Source: JBBATK01 sp040398805 (GTDB lineage: Bacteria > Bacteroidota > Ignavibacteria > Kapaibacteriales > NICIL-2). From it: a stretch of 64,000 nucleotides of DNA. Below the pieces are notes generated by a model, which was not told where the DNA came from, did not search any database, and saw only the letters and a list, made by a program, of their open reading frames with translations. The stretch is taken from positions 1-64,000 of the forward strand of contig JBBATK010000007.1 of assembly GCA_040398805.1 (NCBI GenBank), read 5' to 3'. Position numbers and translations under genes: made by a program. Within the stretch, counting starts at the first letter, position 1. Each line of letters begins with the position of its first letter. Of the stretch, positions 56,529 through 64,000 are shown piece after piece.

Positions 56529-57296
56529 TTACCGGATCTCCACCTCGACGGCGTCCTCGCCGTAGATTTCCTTGAACCATTGCTCCGTGATCTGCTCGGG
56601 CTTCCCTTCGAACACCACCTGTCCGTCGCGCAAGGCGATGACACGGGTGGAATACTCGCGAACGAGCGAGAGGAAGTGCAGGTTGCAGACGACGGTGGTT
56701 CCCAGTTCTTTGTTCATGTACTCGAGGTACTTCATCACCGAATGCGATGTGGCAGGATCAAGCGACGCGACGGGCTCGTCGGCCAGCAGCAATGCCGGCT
56801 TCTGCATGAGACTGCGGGCGATGGCGACGCGCTGCTGCTGTCCGCCGGACAGGGCGTCCGCCCGCAAGTCCGCCTTCTCGCGGATCCCCACGATCTCGAG
56901 ATTCGCCAATGCCTGCTCCCGATCCTGCTCCGAGAACCGACCCGTGATGGAACCGACGGTGCTTGTCGTGGAAAGGCAACCGGCAAGAACGTTCTCCAGA
57001 ACAGTCCGACGTTTCACGAGATTGAAATGCTGGAAGATCATGCCGATGCCGCGACGATACTCGCGCAACTCCTGTCCACGGAGCGACGTCACTTCGTGTC
57101 CGCGAAAACGGATCGACCCCGAGCTCGGTTCCACCAGCATGTTCAGACACCGAAGGAAGGTGGATTTCCCGGATCCGCTCAGACCGATGACCGCGAGGAA
57201 TTCACCTTCGTCGATACGCACGTCGATGCCCTTCAATGCACGCGTCCCGTTCGCATAGGTCTTTGTAAGACCGTCTATCTCCAACAACGCACTCAT
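56529..57296 (-). CDS. phnC: Phosphonate-type ABC transporter ATPase PhnC
   Basis: 255 residues: Walker A IGLSGSGKSTFLRCLNML, the Q-loop IFQHFNLVKRRTVLENVLAG, signature LSGGQQQRVAIARSL, and Walker B LLLADEPVASLD. The segment STTSTVGSITGRFSEQDRE is typical of PhnC. It powers the permease PhnE, whose start lies 24 nt beyond its stop. The ATG (57296) overlaps the recN stop by four bases (ATGA), giving an unusual recN-phnC-phnE operon. Confidence 0.93.
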   Translation of the reverse strand: MSALLEIDGLTKTYANGTRALKGIDVRIDEGEFLAVIGLSGSGKSTFLRCLNMLVEPSSGSIRFRGHEVTSLRGQELREYRRGIGMIFQHFNLVKRRTVLENVLAGCLSTTSTVGSITGRFSEQDREQALANLEIVGIREKADLRADALSGGQQQRVAIARSLMQKPALLLADEPVASLDPATSHSVMKYLEYMNKELGTTVVCNLHFLSLVREYSTRVIALRDGQVVFEGKPEQITEQWFKEIYGEDAVEVEIR

Positions 57297-59095
57297 GCCT
57301 TTGTCCGTTTCGTTCGTGATGATCGTTCGTCCGCACGTCCGGGTATCACAGGTTTCCCCGCGGCCTTGCCGGACTGCGCTTCCGACTCGTCCAAAAGTTC
57401 CAACGCCCGGGCCCGTGCCGTGGCGCTCCCGGAATCGCCACTAAGCAACGCCGCAATCTCCCCGACCCGTGTGTCGCCCGTTATGGTCTCCGCATGGACA
57501 TGGGTTCGACCGTCCGCCTCGGATTTCCGCACGAGCACATGTCCGTGAGCGAGAGCGGCGATCAGCGCCTGATGGGTGATGGCAAGCACCTGATGCGTGG
57601 ATGACAGCGCCCGGATGGCAACGCCGACCTTTTGCGCGACTCGACCGCTGATACCGGTGTCGATCTCATCGAACACGAGGATGGGTATCTCGTCGGCCTC
57701 CGCCATGACGGTTTTCACCGCAAGCATCACGCGCGAGGCCTCGCCGCCGGACAAGACTTTGTCGAGGGATTTCAACTCCTCGCCCGCATTCATGCTTCCT
57801 CGCATGACGATCTCATCGATACCCGCATCCGTCGGCACTATTGTCATGCCGTCGATCGTCACGACCAGTGAGCCCTGATCGTCTCCGTCACGCCGTGTCC
57901 GCAACGACACGTCGACGACGAAACGCGCGCTCGGTATTCCCAGATCTTGGAGTTGCGACTCGATGGCTTGCGACAAGTCCCGTCCGGCCTTCGACCTCGA
58001 CGCATGCAAAGCCGTTCCGTGCATCAGCAACAGCTGCTTCAACTCCGACAGTTCCTCGGCATGACGCTGCATCTCGTCGTCGAAATTATCGATGAGTCGA
58101 ACCGAACGTTCCAGTCGTTCACGTTCCTCACACGCACGCTCGATACTGCCATAACGCTTACGCAGGCGCTGCAGCGACACGAGGCGCTCACGGATCTCGT
58201 CGGTGCGGGCGGGATGGAAGTCCACCTTCTCCCGATACCGTTGAACCGTCTTCGCGGCTTCCGTGATACTGATGGCCGCACTGTCGATCTCCGCACAAAT
58301 GGCAAGGAAGCTTTCGTCGATCGTACCGAGATGCCGCAAGATGGCATGGACGCGAGAGAGGTTCTCCGATACCGATTGGTCTTGCGCGTACAGCACCGAG
58401 TACACGGTGCCCGTCTGCTCATGCAGCTCTTCGGCGTGGGTCGTGATGTCGAGTTCCTTCGTCCGCTCCTCTTCCTCGCCGGGCTTGGGATCGATCCGTG
58501 CGATCTCCTCCAACTGTGCCCGGTGATAGTCCTGGGTGGCTCGTACCTCATCGGCCTGACGTCGGAGCTCGCGGATGGTCTGGTCCACCTCGCGCGCGCG
58601 GCGCAAGGTGCGTCGGTACTCCTGAAGCACGTCGTCATTGTGCGCCAAACGGTCGATGATACCCACCTGCTCTGCCGGTCGGAGAATGCTTTGATGTTCG
58701 TACTGCCCGTGAAAGTCCACCAGTAAGGCACCGAGTTCGCGAGCCACGCCGGCGGTCGTCGGCGTATCGTTGATAAAGAAGCGGGACGATCCGGCCGCGC
58801 GAATCTCACGCCTGATCACGAGCACGCCGTCGTTGTCATCGAAGTCGTTGTCGTTGAGAAAGGTGCGAACTGCGCGCAGCGACGACGTGTCGAACTGCAG
58901 CTCGATGATGGATTTGGTGGCACCGCTCCGCACGGTGTCTCCGCTCGTCCGCTCGCCGAGAGCTGCAAGGAAGGCGTCGATGATGATCGACTTTCCCGCA
59001 CCCGTCTCGCCCGTGATCACACTGAACCCTGCGTCGAAGGAGAGTTCCAACGATTCGATGAGGGCGAAATCACGGATGAGAATGGACCGAAGCAC
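57293..59095 (-). CDS. recN: DNA repair protein RecN
   Basis: 600-residue SMC-like ATPase for double-strand break repair. Walker A GETGAGKSIIIDAFL is at the N-terminus and signature LSGGEASRVMLAV with Walker B IPILVFDEIDTGISG is at the C-terminus. Between them lie two coiled-coil arms (~160-360) around a short hinge. Length and motifs are standard. It is first of three overlapping genes, followed by phnC. Confidence 0.96.
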   Translation of the reverse strand: MLRSILIRDFALIESLELSFDAGFSVITGETGAGKSIIIDAFLAALGERTSGDTVRSGATKSIIELQFDTSSLRAVRTFLNDNDFDDNDGVLVIRREIRAAGSSRFFINDTPTTAGVARELGALLVDFHGQYEHQSILRPAEQVGIIDRLAHNDDVLQEYRRTLRRAREVDQTIRELRRQADEVRATQDYHRAQLEEIARIDPKPGEEEERTKELDITTHAEELHEQTGTVYSVLYAQDQSVSENLSRVHAILRHLGTIDESFLAICAEIDSAAISITEAAKTVQRYREKVDFHPARTDEIRERLVSLQRLRKRYGSIERACEERERLERSVRLIDNFDDEMQRHAEELSELKQLLLMHGTALHASRSKAGRDLSQAIESQLQDLGIPSARFVVDVSLRTRRDGDDQGSLVVTIDGMTIVPTDAGIDEIVMRGSMNAGEELKSLDKVLSGGEASRVMLAVKTVMAEADEIPILVFDEIDTGISGRVAQKVGVAIRALSSTHQVLAITHQALIAALAHGHVLVRKSEADGRTHVHAETITGDTRVGEIAALLSGDSGSATARARALELLDESEAQSGKAAGKPVIPGRADERSSRTKRTKA

Positions 59096-59132
59096 GGGGT
59101 TGGAATGTTGGTGATGGATTGATGAAGCCCTT

Positions 59133-59140
59133 CAAATATA
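59133..59140 (-). promoter_or_regulatory. Possible -7 box of recN
   Basis: The minus strand reads TATATTTG, an exact TAnnTTTG match, 38 bp before the recN start. A TTGG lies only 13 nt beyond it, shorter than the usual spacer. Confidence 0.45.
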
Positions 59141-59174
59141 CTATGCGCGCAAGCCAACGACGGAGGTTCAGGAC

Positions 59175-61268
59175 TCAGCGCCTCAGCACTTTCGCGTAGG
59201 CCGATGCGTAGTCGCGGACAGCGGCAGCGATGCCTCGCGCGATCTTCCGCTGTCCCTCACGTCCGAACAGCAGCTGCTCGTCCTGCGGATGCGACACGAA
59301 CCCCGTCTCGACAAGCACGGCCGGCATGGAGGCACAGACGAGAACAAGGAATCCCGCCTGGCTCACGCCGCGGTCGGTCATGCCCGTGAGCGGCGGTACA
59401 TGTCGCTGTACCGTATGAGCGAATTCACTGCTGAAGTTCACGAACGATGTCTGAGCCAGAGTCGCCAAGACTTTCTGTTCTTCGGTCAAGCCCGAGTACC
59501 GGTCACGCTCGTCCTCGAGTTGCACCACCGCGTTCTCCCGAGCCGCTACGTCGATGGCCGCCGCCGTTTTCGCCGGACTCAGGATATAGGTTTCGCAGCC
59601 TCGCGCTTTGGACGGTTTCTGCGGAACGGAATTGCAGTGGATGGAGATGAACAGCTTTCCGTCCGCCCTATTGGCGATACTCCCACGCTCATGCAACGGA
59701 ATGAAGACGTCGGTGGAGCGCGTCATCACGACGCGGAGGCCGGGCATCACGCGCCGGATTTCGTCCCGCAACCGCAGGGCGATCGCCAGCGTGGCGTCCT
59801 TCTCCTTGTACCCGTTCACACTGTGGGCTCCATCGTCCTTACCTCCGTGTCCGGCATCAATGACCACGCAATCGAACGTCCACTTCCTCCGCTGAACATC
59901 GACATTCCCTTTCGCTTCCCCTTTCGCCGTCTCTTTCGCTATCTCTCTCTCTGCCGCCGATTCCTTCTGCCTCCCTTCCCCGGGCGTGCCGTCCGTATCC
60001 TTCTTACCGACGGTCGACGCCATACCCGAAAACGCACAGGTGACCTCCACGGACCGCACGCCACGAGGCCGTACACGGACATTCATGTCGTCACTCGGAA
60101 GGTTTGCCGTATAGATTTGAGCGGAGGTACCGAGAAAGGAGCGGAAGCGGGTGATGCGAGCGGCGGCGAAGGAGGAGGGATAACGTGCGGCATTGACGGC
60201 ACCGGGAAACTCGATGCGGAGCCGACGACCTTTCACGAAGGCACGCGGAGGCTGATGCAACGCTTCATCCGAGGTGAACGTGAACACGACACCGGAGGCC
60301 TGCGCGCGCACCCTCACCTGCGTGATGCGGGGCACGCCTTTGTGTGCAAGGACGGAGAGCGAAGCGAACACCGGTCGTGTCACCGACACATCACCCGGGT
60401 ATCCGAAGCGTGACGGTTCGGACAACGCATCGTTCAACATCAGCGAGGCATCGAGCGAGTCGTCCAACTCGCGACGCTTCATGTTCGCAGGAAACGCCTG
60501 ACGCACAGGAGCCTGCATGCGCAACGTGTCCCGGCCGCTGTCGACGTCGTCCGTCCGCACCGCACCGGAGTCCGTGGACACCGGTACCGACGATGGCGAC
60601 GAGATTTCGATCGATGATGGTGATCGACGTTCCTTCAACGGTCGTTCGCCGGAAACCGCCGATCGGATGGGTGCCAACGTGGGCACGCGCACGCCCGACG
60701 TACGGTGGGCGAGAAGCGGACGCGCCCCGAGAGTAAGGGTGGAATGTTCGGAAGAGAAGGAACAGATACCAGCACTGGCGACGGACTCGAAGAATTGCGG
60801 ATACGGGACGTATACCGTGCCCGAACGACGCACAGCAGGCAGAGTCATTTGGACCACCTTCACCGAGTCACGGGTTTCGATGCGGATAAAGAAACTCGCG
60901 GGAACAGCAACGACCAAGGCGTCGCCTGCGGACCACGTGGAGTGCGTTGAAGAGCCACCGGCATGCGCTGCAGACGAGAGCGCACCAACAGCACAATAGC
61001 GCTTGCTCCCGATGGTGACGATAGGAACATCCTTCTTCCCTCGTACCTTCGCTCCTCCCTTACTACCCATGGTCACAGCCTCTCCAAGAATATGAAGCGC
61101 GGCTACCTGCTTCTTCCGTGACGCTATCGGACGGGTGCGACGTTTTCCATCGCCCTTGGCAACCAGGGTGCCTCCGAGGATGCCGAGCATCATCACGGCA
61201 CACACGCTCGCGAGCGCGCGGTGGCGGAGACGGAAGGACGGATGATGGGGTGAAGAAGTCAAGACCAC
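59175..61268 (-). CDS. N-acetylmuramoyl-L-alanine amidase with AMIN-like domain
   Basis: 697 residues from GTG 61268, since no upstream ATG exists. The N-terminus is basic then hydrophobic (SVCAVMMLGILGGTLVA), consistent with export. A beta-rich segment near 100-200 precedes a low-complexity stretch (about 200-300), an AMIN-like domain (~315-420), a charged linker, then the amidase_3 catalytic domain from residue 468 to the end: VVIDAGHGGKDDGA, NGYKEKDATLAI, FISIHCNS and VETGFVSHPQDE, the zinc His and Glu ligands. It cleaves the muramyl-Ala bond for cell separation. It is last in the pair with the AI-2E-type permease (10-nt gap). Confidence 0.9.
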   Translation of the reverse strand: MVLTSSPHHPSFRLRHRALASVCAVMMLGILGGTLVAKGDGKRRTRPIASRKKQVAALHILGEAVTMGSKGGAKVRGKKDVPIVTIGSKRYCAVGALSSAAHAGGSSTHSTWSAGDALVVAVPASFFIRIETRDSVKVVQMTLPAVRRSGTVYVPYPQFFESVASAGICSFSSEHSTLTLGARPLLAHRTSGVRVPTLAPIRSAVSGERPLKERRSPSSIEISSPSSVPVSTDSGAVRTDDVDSGRDTLRMQAPVRQAFPANMKRRELDDSLDASLMLNDALSEPSRFGYPGDVSVTRPVFASLSVLAHKGVPRITQVRVRAQASGVVFTFTSDEALHQPPRAFVKGRRLRIEFPGAVNAARYPSSFAAARITRFRSFLGTSAQIYTANLPSDDMNVRVRPRGVRSVEVTCAFSGMASTVGKKDTDGTPGEGRQKESAAEREIAKETAKGEAKGNVDVQRRKWTFDCVVIDAGHGGKDDGAHSVNGYKEKDATLAIALRLRDEIRRVMPGLRVVMTRSTDVFIPLHERGSIANRADGKLFISIHCNSVPQKPSKARGCETYILSPAKTAAAIDVAARENAVVQLEDERDRYSGLTEEQKVLATLAQTSFVNFSSEFAHTVQRHVPPLTGMTDRGVSQAGFLVLVCASMPAVLVETGFVSHPQDEQLLFGREGQRKIARGIAAAVRDYASAYAKVLRR

Positions 61269-61278
61269 GTCGTTCGAA

Positions 61279-62565
61279 TCATGATTGGGTTGAAGTTGCT
61301 CCCCCGTCTGACGAATCGACGGGCCGAGGAGCCGGCACGGCTTCTGCGAGCGTCACCGGTGATTGGGATGCGCGCCAGTCATTGAAATACATCATGACGA
61401 CAGCGCCGGCGGGCATGGAGAAGAGGAGTCCGAAGAACCCGAAGAAATGTCCGAACGTGAACAGCGATGCGATGAGCACCACCGGGTGAAGTCCGATCCG
61501 CGAACCCGTCACCCGAGGATCGATGATATAGGTAGTGACGAAATGGAGGACATTCACCGTCACGGTGACTTGGACCATGTTCAACAAAACACCGTCGCCA
61601 TTCACAATGAGGATGGTGACGATGGCGATGAACAAACTGGCGATGATGCCCAAGTACGGGATCGGGTTCAACAAGCCGCACAGCACGCCGAGAACGATGG
61701 GATACGGGATGCCGCACAGGACGAAGACGACGGAAGCCATGGTTCCGACGAAGATGGCGCTGATGATCTGCCCTCCGATGTAGGCGCGGACGATATCATT
61801 GATGCGCTTGATATCGCGGACCGCACGGGGATGACGATGATCGAGGACGGAGCGGATGAGCGCCTTCAAATGCGGAAGGTCGTACAGGAAATAGAAGGTC
61901 AGCACCGGAATGAGGATGACGTTGATCGCCTGCTCGACGATGGCGGTGAGCGATGTCAAAGCGCCGAGGACGGTTGCGATGATGGTCTGGGAAATCGTTT
62001 CAAGCTCGGGGACGACCTGTTTCTGCACCAGCTCGCGCGCCGTGGACTGCGATATGCCGAAGCTCTCCAGCCAGCGATAGAACTGGCGACTCTCCAGATA
62101 GTCGGTCGTGGACGTCACCATGGAGGAGATCCGACGGATCACCTCGTTCATTTGCGTGAGCACGCCGGGAAACACGTAGATGGAGGCGGTGACGATACCG
62201 CCAAGCAGCAGCAAGACAAGCGCAAACGAACTCAAGCCCCGTGGTATGCGATGTCGCTCCAGCATGCTGATGAGCGGATCGGCCAAGTAGGCGATGAAGA
62301 AGGCGAGTCCGAACGGAAGGAGGATACTGCCCAGATCGCCCAGGAACCATAACGCGAACACCATACCGCTCAGAGTGAACAGGCGTTGCACCAAGCGGAA
62401 GGTGCGTCGGTACGGCCAGAGAAGAAAGGCGATCCCACCGAAGAGGATGATGGGTCCGGCGGAACCGCTCAGGATACCGGTCATGTAGACGAGCACGGCA
62501 AGCGACAGCGAACCGATGCTGACGACGGCAATGGCCGACAGCGTATTTCTCGTAGATGTTTCCAC
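61279..62565 (-). CDS. AI-2E-family permease (PerM-like)
   Basis: 428 residues with about eight membrane segments, of the AI-2E transporter/PerM family (FIAYLADPLISMLERHRIPRGLS, FYFLYDLPHLKALI, GQIISAIFVGTMASVVFVLCGIPYPIVLG, NPIPYLGIIASL, IDPRVTGSRIGLHPVVLI). Some members export AI-2 or act in Na+/H+ exchange, so substrate is unknown. Start: GTG at 62565, chosen because AGGAG lies eight nt upstream; a GTG at 62628 would add 21 residues. The amidase gene follows 10 nt later. Confidence 0.88.
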   Translation of the reverse strand: METSTRNTLSAIAVVSIGSLSLAVLVYMTGILSGSAGPIILFGGIAFLLWPYRRTFRLVQRLFTLSGMVFALWFLGDLGSILLPFGLAFFIAYLADPLISMLERHRIPRGLSSFALVLLLLGGIVTASIYVFPGVLTQMNEVIRRISSMVTSTTDYLESRQFYRWLESFGISQSTARELVQKQVVPELETISQTIIATVLGALTSLTAIVEQAINVILIPVLTFYFLYDLPHLKALIRSVLDHRHPRAVRDIKRINDIVRAYIGGQIISAIFVGTMASVVFVLCGIPYPIVLGVLCGLLNPIPYLGIIASLFIAIVTILIVNGDGVLLNMVQVTVTVNVLHFVTTYIIDPRVTGSRIGLHPVVLIASLFTFGHFFGFFGLLFSMPAGAVVMMYFNDWRASQSPVTLAEAVPAPRPVDSSDGGATSTQS

Positions 62566-62679
62566 TGCCTGACTCCTCTCCCGTGCGACGATTGTGACTT
62601 CAGGTTTTCTCACGGCAAAAGTACACACCGATGCGGAGAGTCAGCACCAGGGCGCGCCCTGCGGACCACCGACGCCGGA

Positions 62680-63114
62680 TTACGCCGCCGGAGCTGCGGG
62701 AGCGCAGAACTCGTCGTAGGCGTTCGTGAGCATCTGCGAGATGGCCTCGGGGAACCGTCCTTCGATCATATGTCGATGGACGACACCGATGAGCTGACTG
62801 TCGCGGAACAAAGCGATGGACGGTGAGGATGGCGGTACGTTCTTGAGATAGGTATCCCGCACGTACTGCGTGGCCTCTTTGTCCTGTCCGGCGAACACGG
62901 TGACCAGGTTGGTCGGTACGTTGCCGTGACGGAGCGATTGCGCGATGCCCGGACGTGCCGTGCCCGCGGCGCATCCGCAGACGGAGTTGATGACGAGCAG
63001 CGTGCTACCGGGCTTCGCCATGGCAGCATCGATGTCCGCCGGGGTCCGAAGTTCCTGAAAACCGACGCGCGTCAGTTCGTCACGCATCGGTTGAACGAGT
63101 AATGGATCGTACAT
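62680..63114 (-). CDS. Bacilliredoxin (BrxA/BrxB family)
   Basis: 144 residues with the bacilliredoxin CGC motif (NSVCGCAAGTARPG, Cys46 and Cys48). The family de-bacillithiolates proteins in organisms that make bacillithiol, and is also found in Bacteroidota. The motif is intact, so it is probably active. The window shows no BshA, BshB or BshC; the PIG-L protein at 50824 is exported and does not look like BshB. It is divergent from panC, with a 16-bp palindrome between the two. Confidence 0.9.
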   Translation of the reverse strand: MYDPLLVQPMRDELTRVGFQELRTPADIDAAMAKPGSTLLVINSVCGCAAGTARPGIAQSLRHGNVPTNLVTVFAGQDKEATQYVRDTYLKNVPPSSPSIALFRDSQLIGVVHRHMIEGRFPEAISQMLTNAYDEFCAPAAPAA

Positions 63115-63231
63115 GGATGACCTTTGAAATTTTGTGTTGAAGACTCTTTGATACGACGTACTCCGAGGCGCTTTCGTGCGCCGACAAAAATATCATCTTT
63201 TCGTGTGGCACCGTCCGCCGTGTGCGCATCT

Positions 63232-63247
63232 TTGCACCGCGGTGCAA
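63232..63247. promoter_or_regulatory. Perfect 16-bp palindrome upstream of panC
   Basis: TTGCACCGCGGTGCAA is a perfect palindrome 41 bp before the panC ATG. It overlaps a CATCTTTG box, a one-mismatch fit to TAnnTTTG on the + strand. The layout is that of an operator over a promoter. Confidence 0.55.
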
Positions 63248-63288
63248 CCGGAGACGATCGTCGTTCAACCCTCCATCCATTCAGGCTT

Positions 63289-64000
63289 ATGCGTGTTCTT
63301 CAGACAACGGCGGACATTCATGCGTGGCGTTCGGAGCGTCGTGCCGAGAACCGAAGCGTCGGTTTCGTGCCGACCATGGGGTACCTTCACGAAGGACACA
63401 TGGCCTTGGTGGATGCGGCGACGTCGGAGAACGATCTGGTGCTTGCCTCCATCTTCGTGAACCCTGCCCAATTCGCTGCCCATGAAGACCTGTCGCGGTA
63501 CCCGCGCGATTTCGAGCGCGACTGCCTCATGCTCGAACAGCATGGATGCGCCGCCGTCTTCGCTCCGACCGTGGAAACGATGTATCCGCAGGGTTTTGCA
63601 ACGAAGATCCACGTGGATGGCGTGTCCGCCGACTTCGAAGGAGCGGTGCGACCTTCCCACTTCGACGGTGTGGCCCTTGTCGTCACGCGCCTGCTCTGCC
63701 TTACCACTCCGCACCGCATGTATCTCGGTCAGAAGGACCTGCAGCAGACCGCTGTCCTGAAACGACTGGTGGCCGACTTGGGATTGGATATGGACGTCGT
63801 CGTCGTCCCGACGATTCGTGATGACGACGGTCTGGCGAAAAGTTCCAGGAACGTCTATCTCAGCCCGGCGGAGCGTCAGCGCGCCCTCGTCCTTTCCCGC
63901 GCCCTGCGCGCGGTAACGACGGCCGTTGCGAGCGGCACGACGGATGCGGACCGACTGCTGGCACGGGCGATGGAGGTGCTTGAGAGCGAAGCGGAGGTGG
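63289..64000 (+). CDS. panC: Pantoate-beta-alanine ligase (3' partial)
   Basis: The reading frame opens at ATG 63289 and runs off the window after 237 codons. PanC adenylates pantoate and condenses it with beta-alanine to form pantothenate. Visible motifs: FVPTMGYLHEGHMALV (ATP-binding HIGH-like), FVNPAQF, GQKDLQQTAVLKRLV and DDDGLAKSSRNVYLS. The missing part should be about 45 residues. It feeds coenzyme A synthesis, as does coaBC at 11550. It is divergent from the bacilliredoxin gene. Confidence 0.95.
   Translation, partial: MRVLQTTADIHAWRSERRAENRSVGFVPTMGYLHEGHMALVDAATSENDLVLASIFVNPAQFAAHEDLSRYPRDFERDCLMLEQHGCAAVFAPTVETMYPQGFATKIHVDGVSADFEGAVRPSHFDGVALVVTRLLCLTTPHRMYLGQKDLQQTAVLKRLVADLGLDMDVVVVPTIRDDDGLAKSSRNVYLSPAERQRALVLSRALRAVTTAVASGTTDADRLLARAMEVLESEAEV

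Noticed and set aside
61363..62352. A 329-codon + strand frame very rich in Asp, Glu and His, suggesting an acidic protein
   Set aside because: It is the antisense of the hydrophobic AI-2E-type permease; such acidic composition arises from complementing membrane-protein codons.
1..64000. CRISPR arrays, insertion sequences, rRNA genes, prophage or integrase genes
   Set aside because: No spaced direct repeats, transposase motifs, rRNA-like sequence or integrase was seen, and gene content is continuous chromosomal housekeeping.

Overview
The window is a gene-dense, GC-rich bacterial chromosome segment of mixed strand. I see 47 protein genes (two cut by the window edges), one tRNA, and no rRNA, CRISPR array, insertion sequence or prophage. 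The organism looks like a didermal member of the Bacteroidota/Chlorobi superphylum. Four large exported proteins end in type IX secretion (T9SS) C-terminal sorting domains. There is a type III glutamine synthetase, an LptE-like lipoprotein and an LpxH-like hydrolase of the Gram-negative envelope. The best promoters match the Bacteroidota pattern TTG-N19..21-TAnnTTTG. Several genes carry good Shine-Dalgarno sequences (HtrA, PIG-L protein, AI-2E permease, quinone oxidoreductase), which is unusual in Bacteroidia proper and points to an Ignavibacteria/Kapabacteria-like lineage. That placement is inference.

Layout. 1-10 kb: a giant T9SS surface protein (5' end missing), a Do-family periplasmic protease, a T9SS Asp-box propeller protein and an RsmB-like protein with a decayed SAM site. 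10-21 kb: a beta-barrel protein, RNA polymerase omega, coaBC overlapping an ABC-F gene, mtgA-xth (1-nt overlap), an Lrp regulator before glnN, and purH. 21-29 kb: a transglutaminase-like exported protein, a quinone oxidoreductase, an exported unknown, typA and recG, the last two divergent.

29-33 kb is the most unusual part. On the + strand lie a PKD/T9SS protein, an ECF sigma factor, a protein joining an anti-sigma-like N-terminus through a membrane segment and a low-complexity linker to a beta-barrel-like C-terminus, and a lipoprotein. This could be a cell-envelope signalling unit. 33-40 kb: rqcH, a 986-residue protein of thirteen ~26-residue D-x-x-G-N-D-x-Y repeats plus HEAT-like repeats, ribD, and a BsuPI-like lipoprotein. 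40-46.7 kb: tRNA-Gln/prs/rplY, a thiolase, an FmdB zinc ribbon, a cellulose-synthase-like glycosyltransferase, lptE and a metallo-beta-lactamase-fold hydrolase.

46.9-64 kb: an APC permease, a PD40/CRD/OmpA lipoprotein resembling T9SS PorE, aat, a PIG-L deacetylase, a second Asp-box T9SS protein (paralogue of the first), lpxH, recN-phnC-phnE without phnD, an amidase, an AI-2E-type permease, a bacilliredoxin, and the start of panC behind a perfect 16-bp palindrome. Most of the content is housekeeping (CoA, purine, riboflavin, DNA repair, translation quality control), interspersed with lineage-specific secreted proteins.
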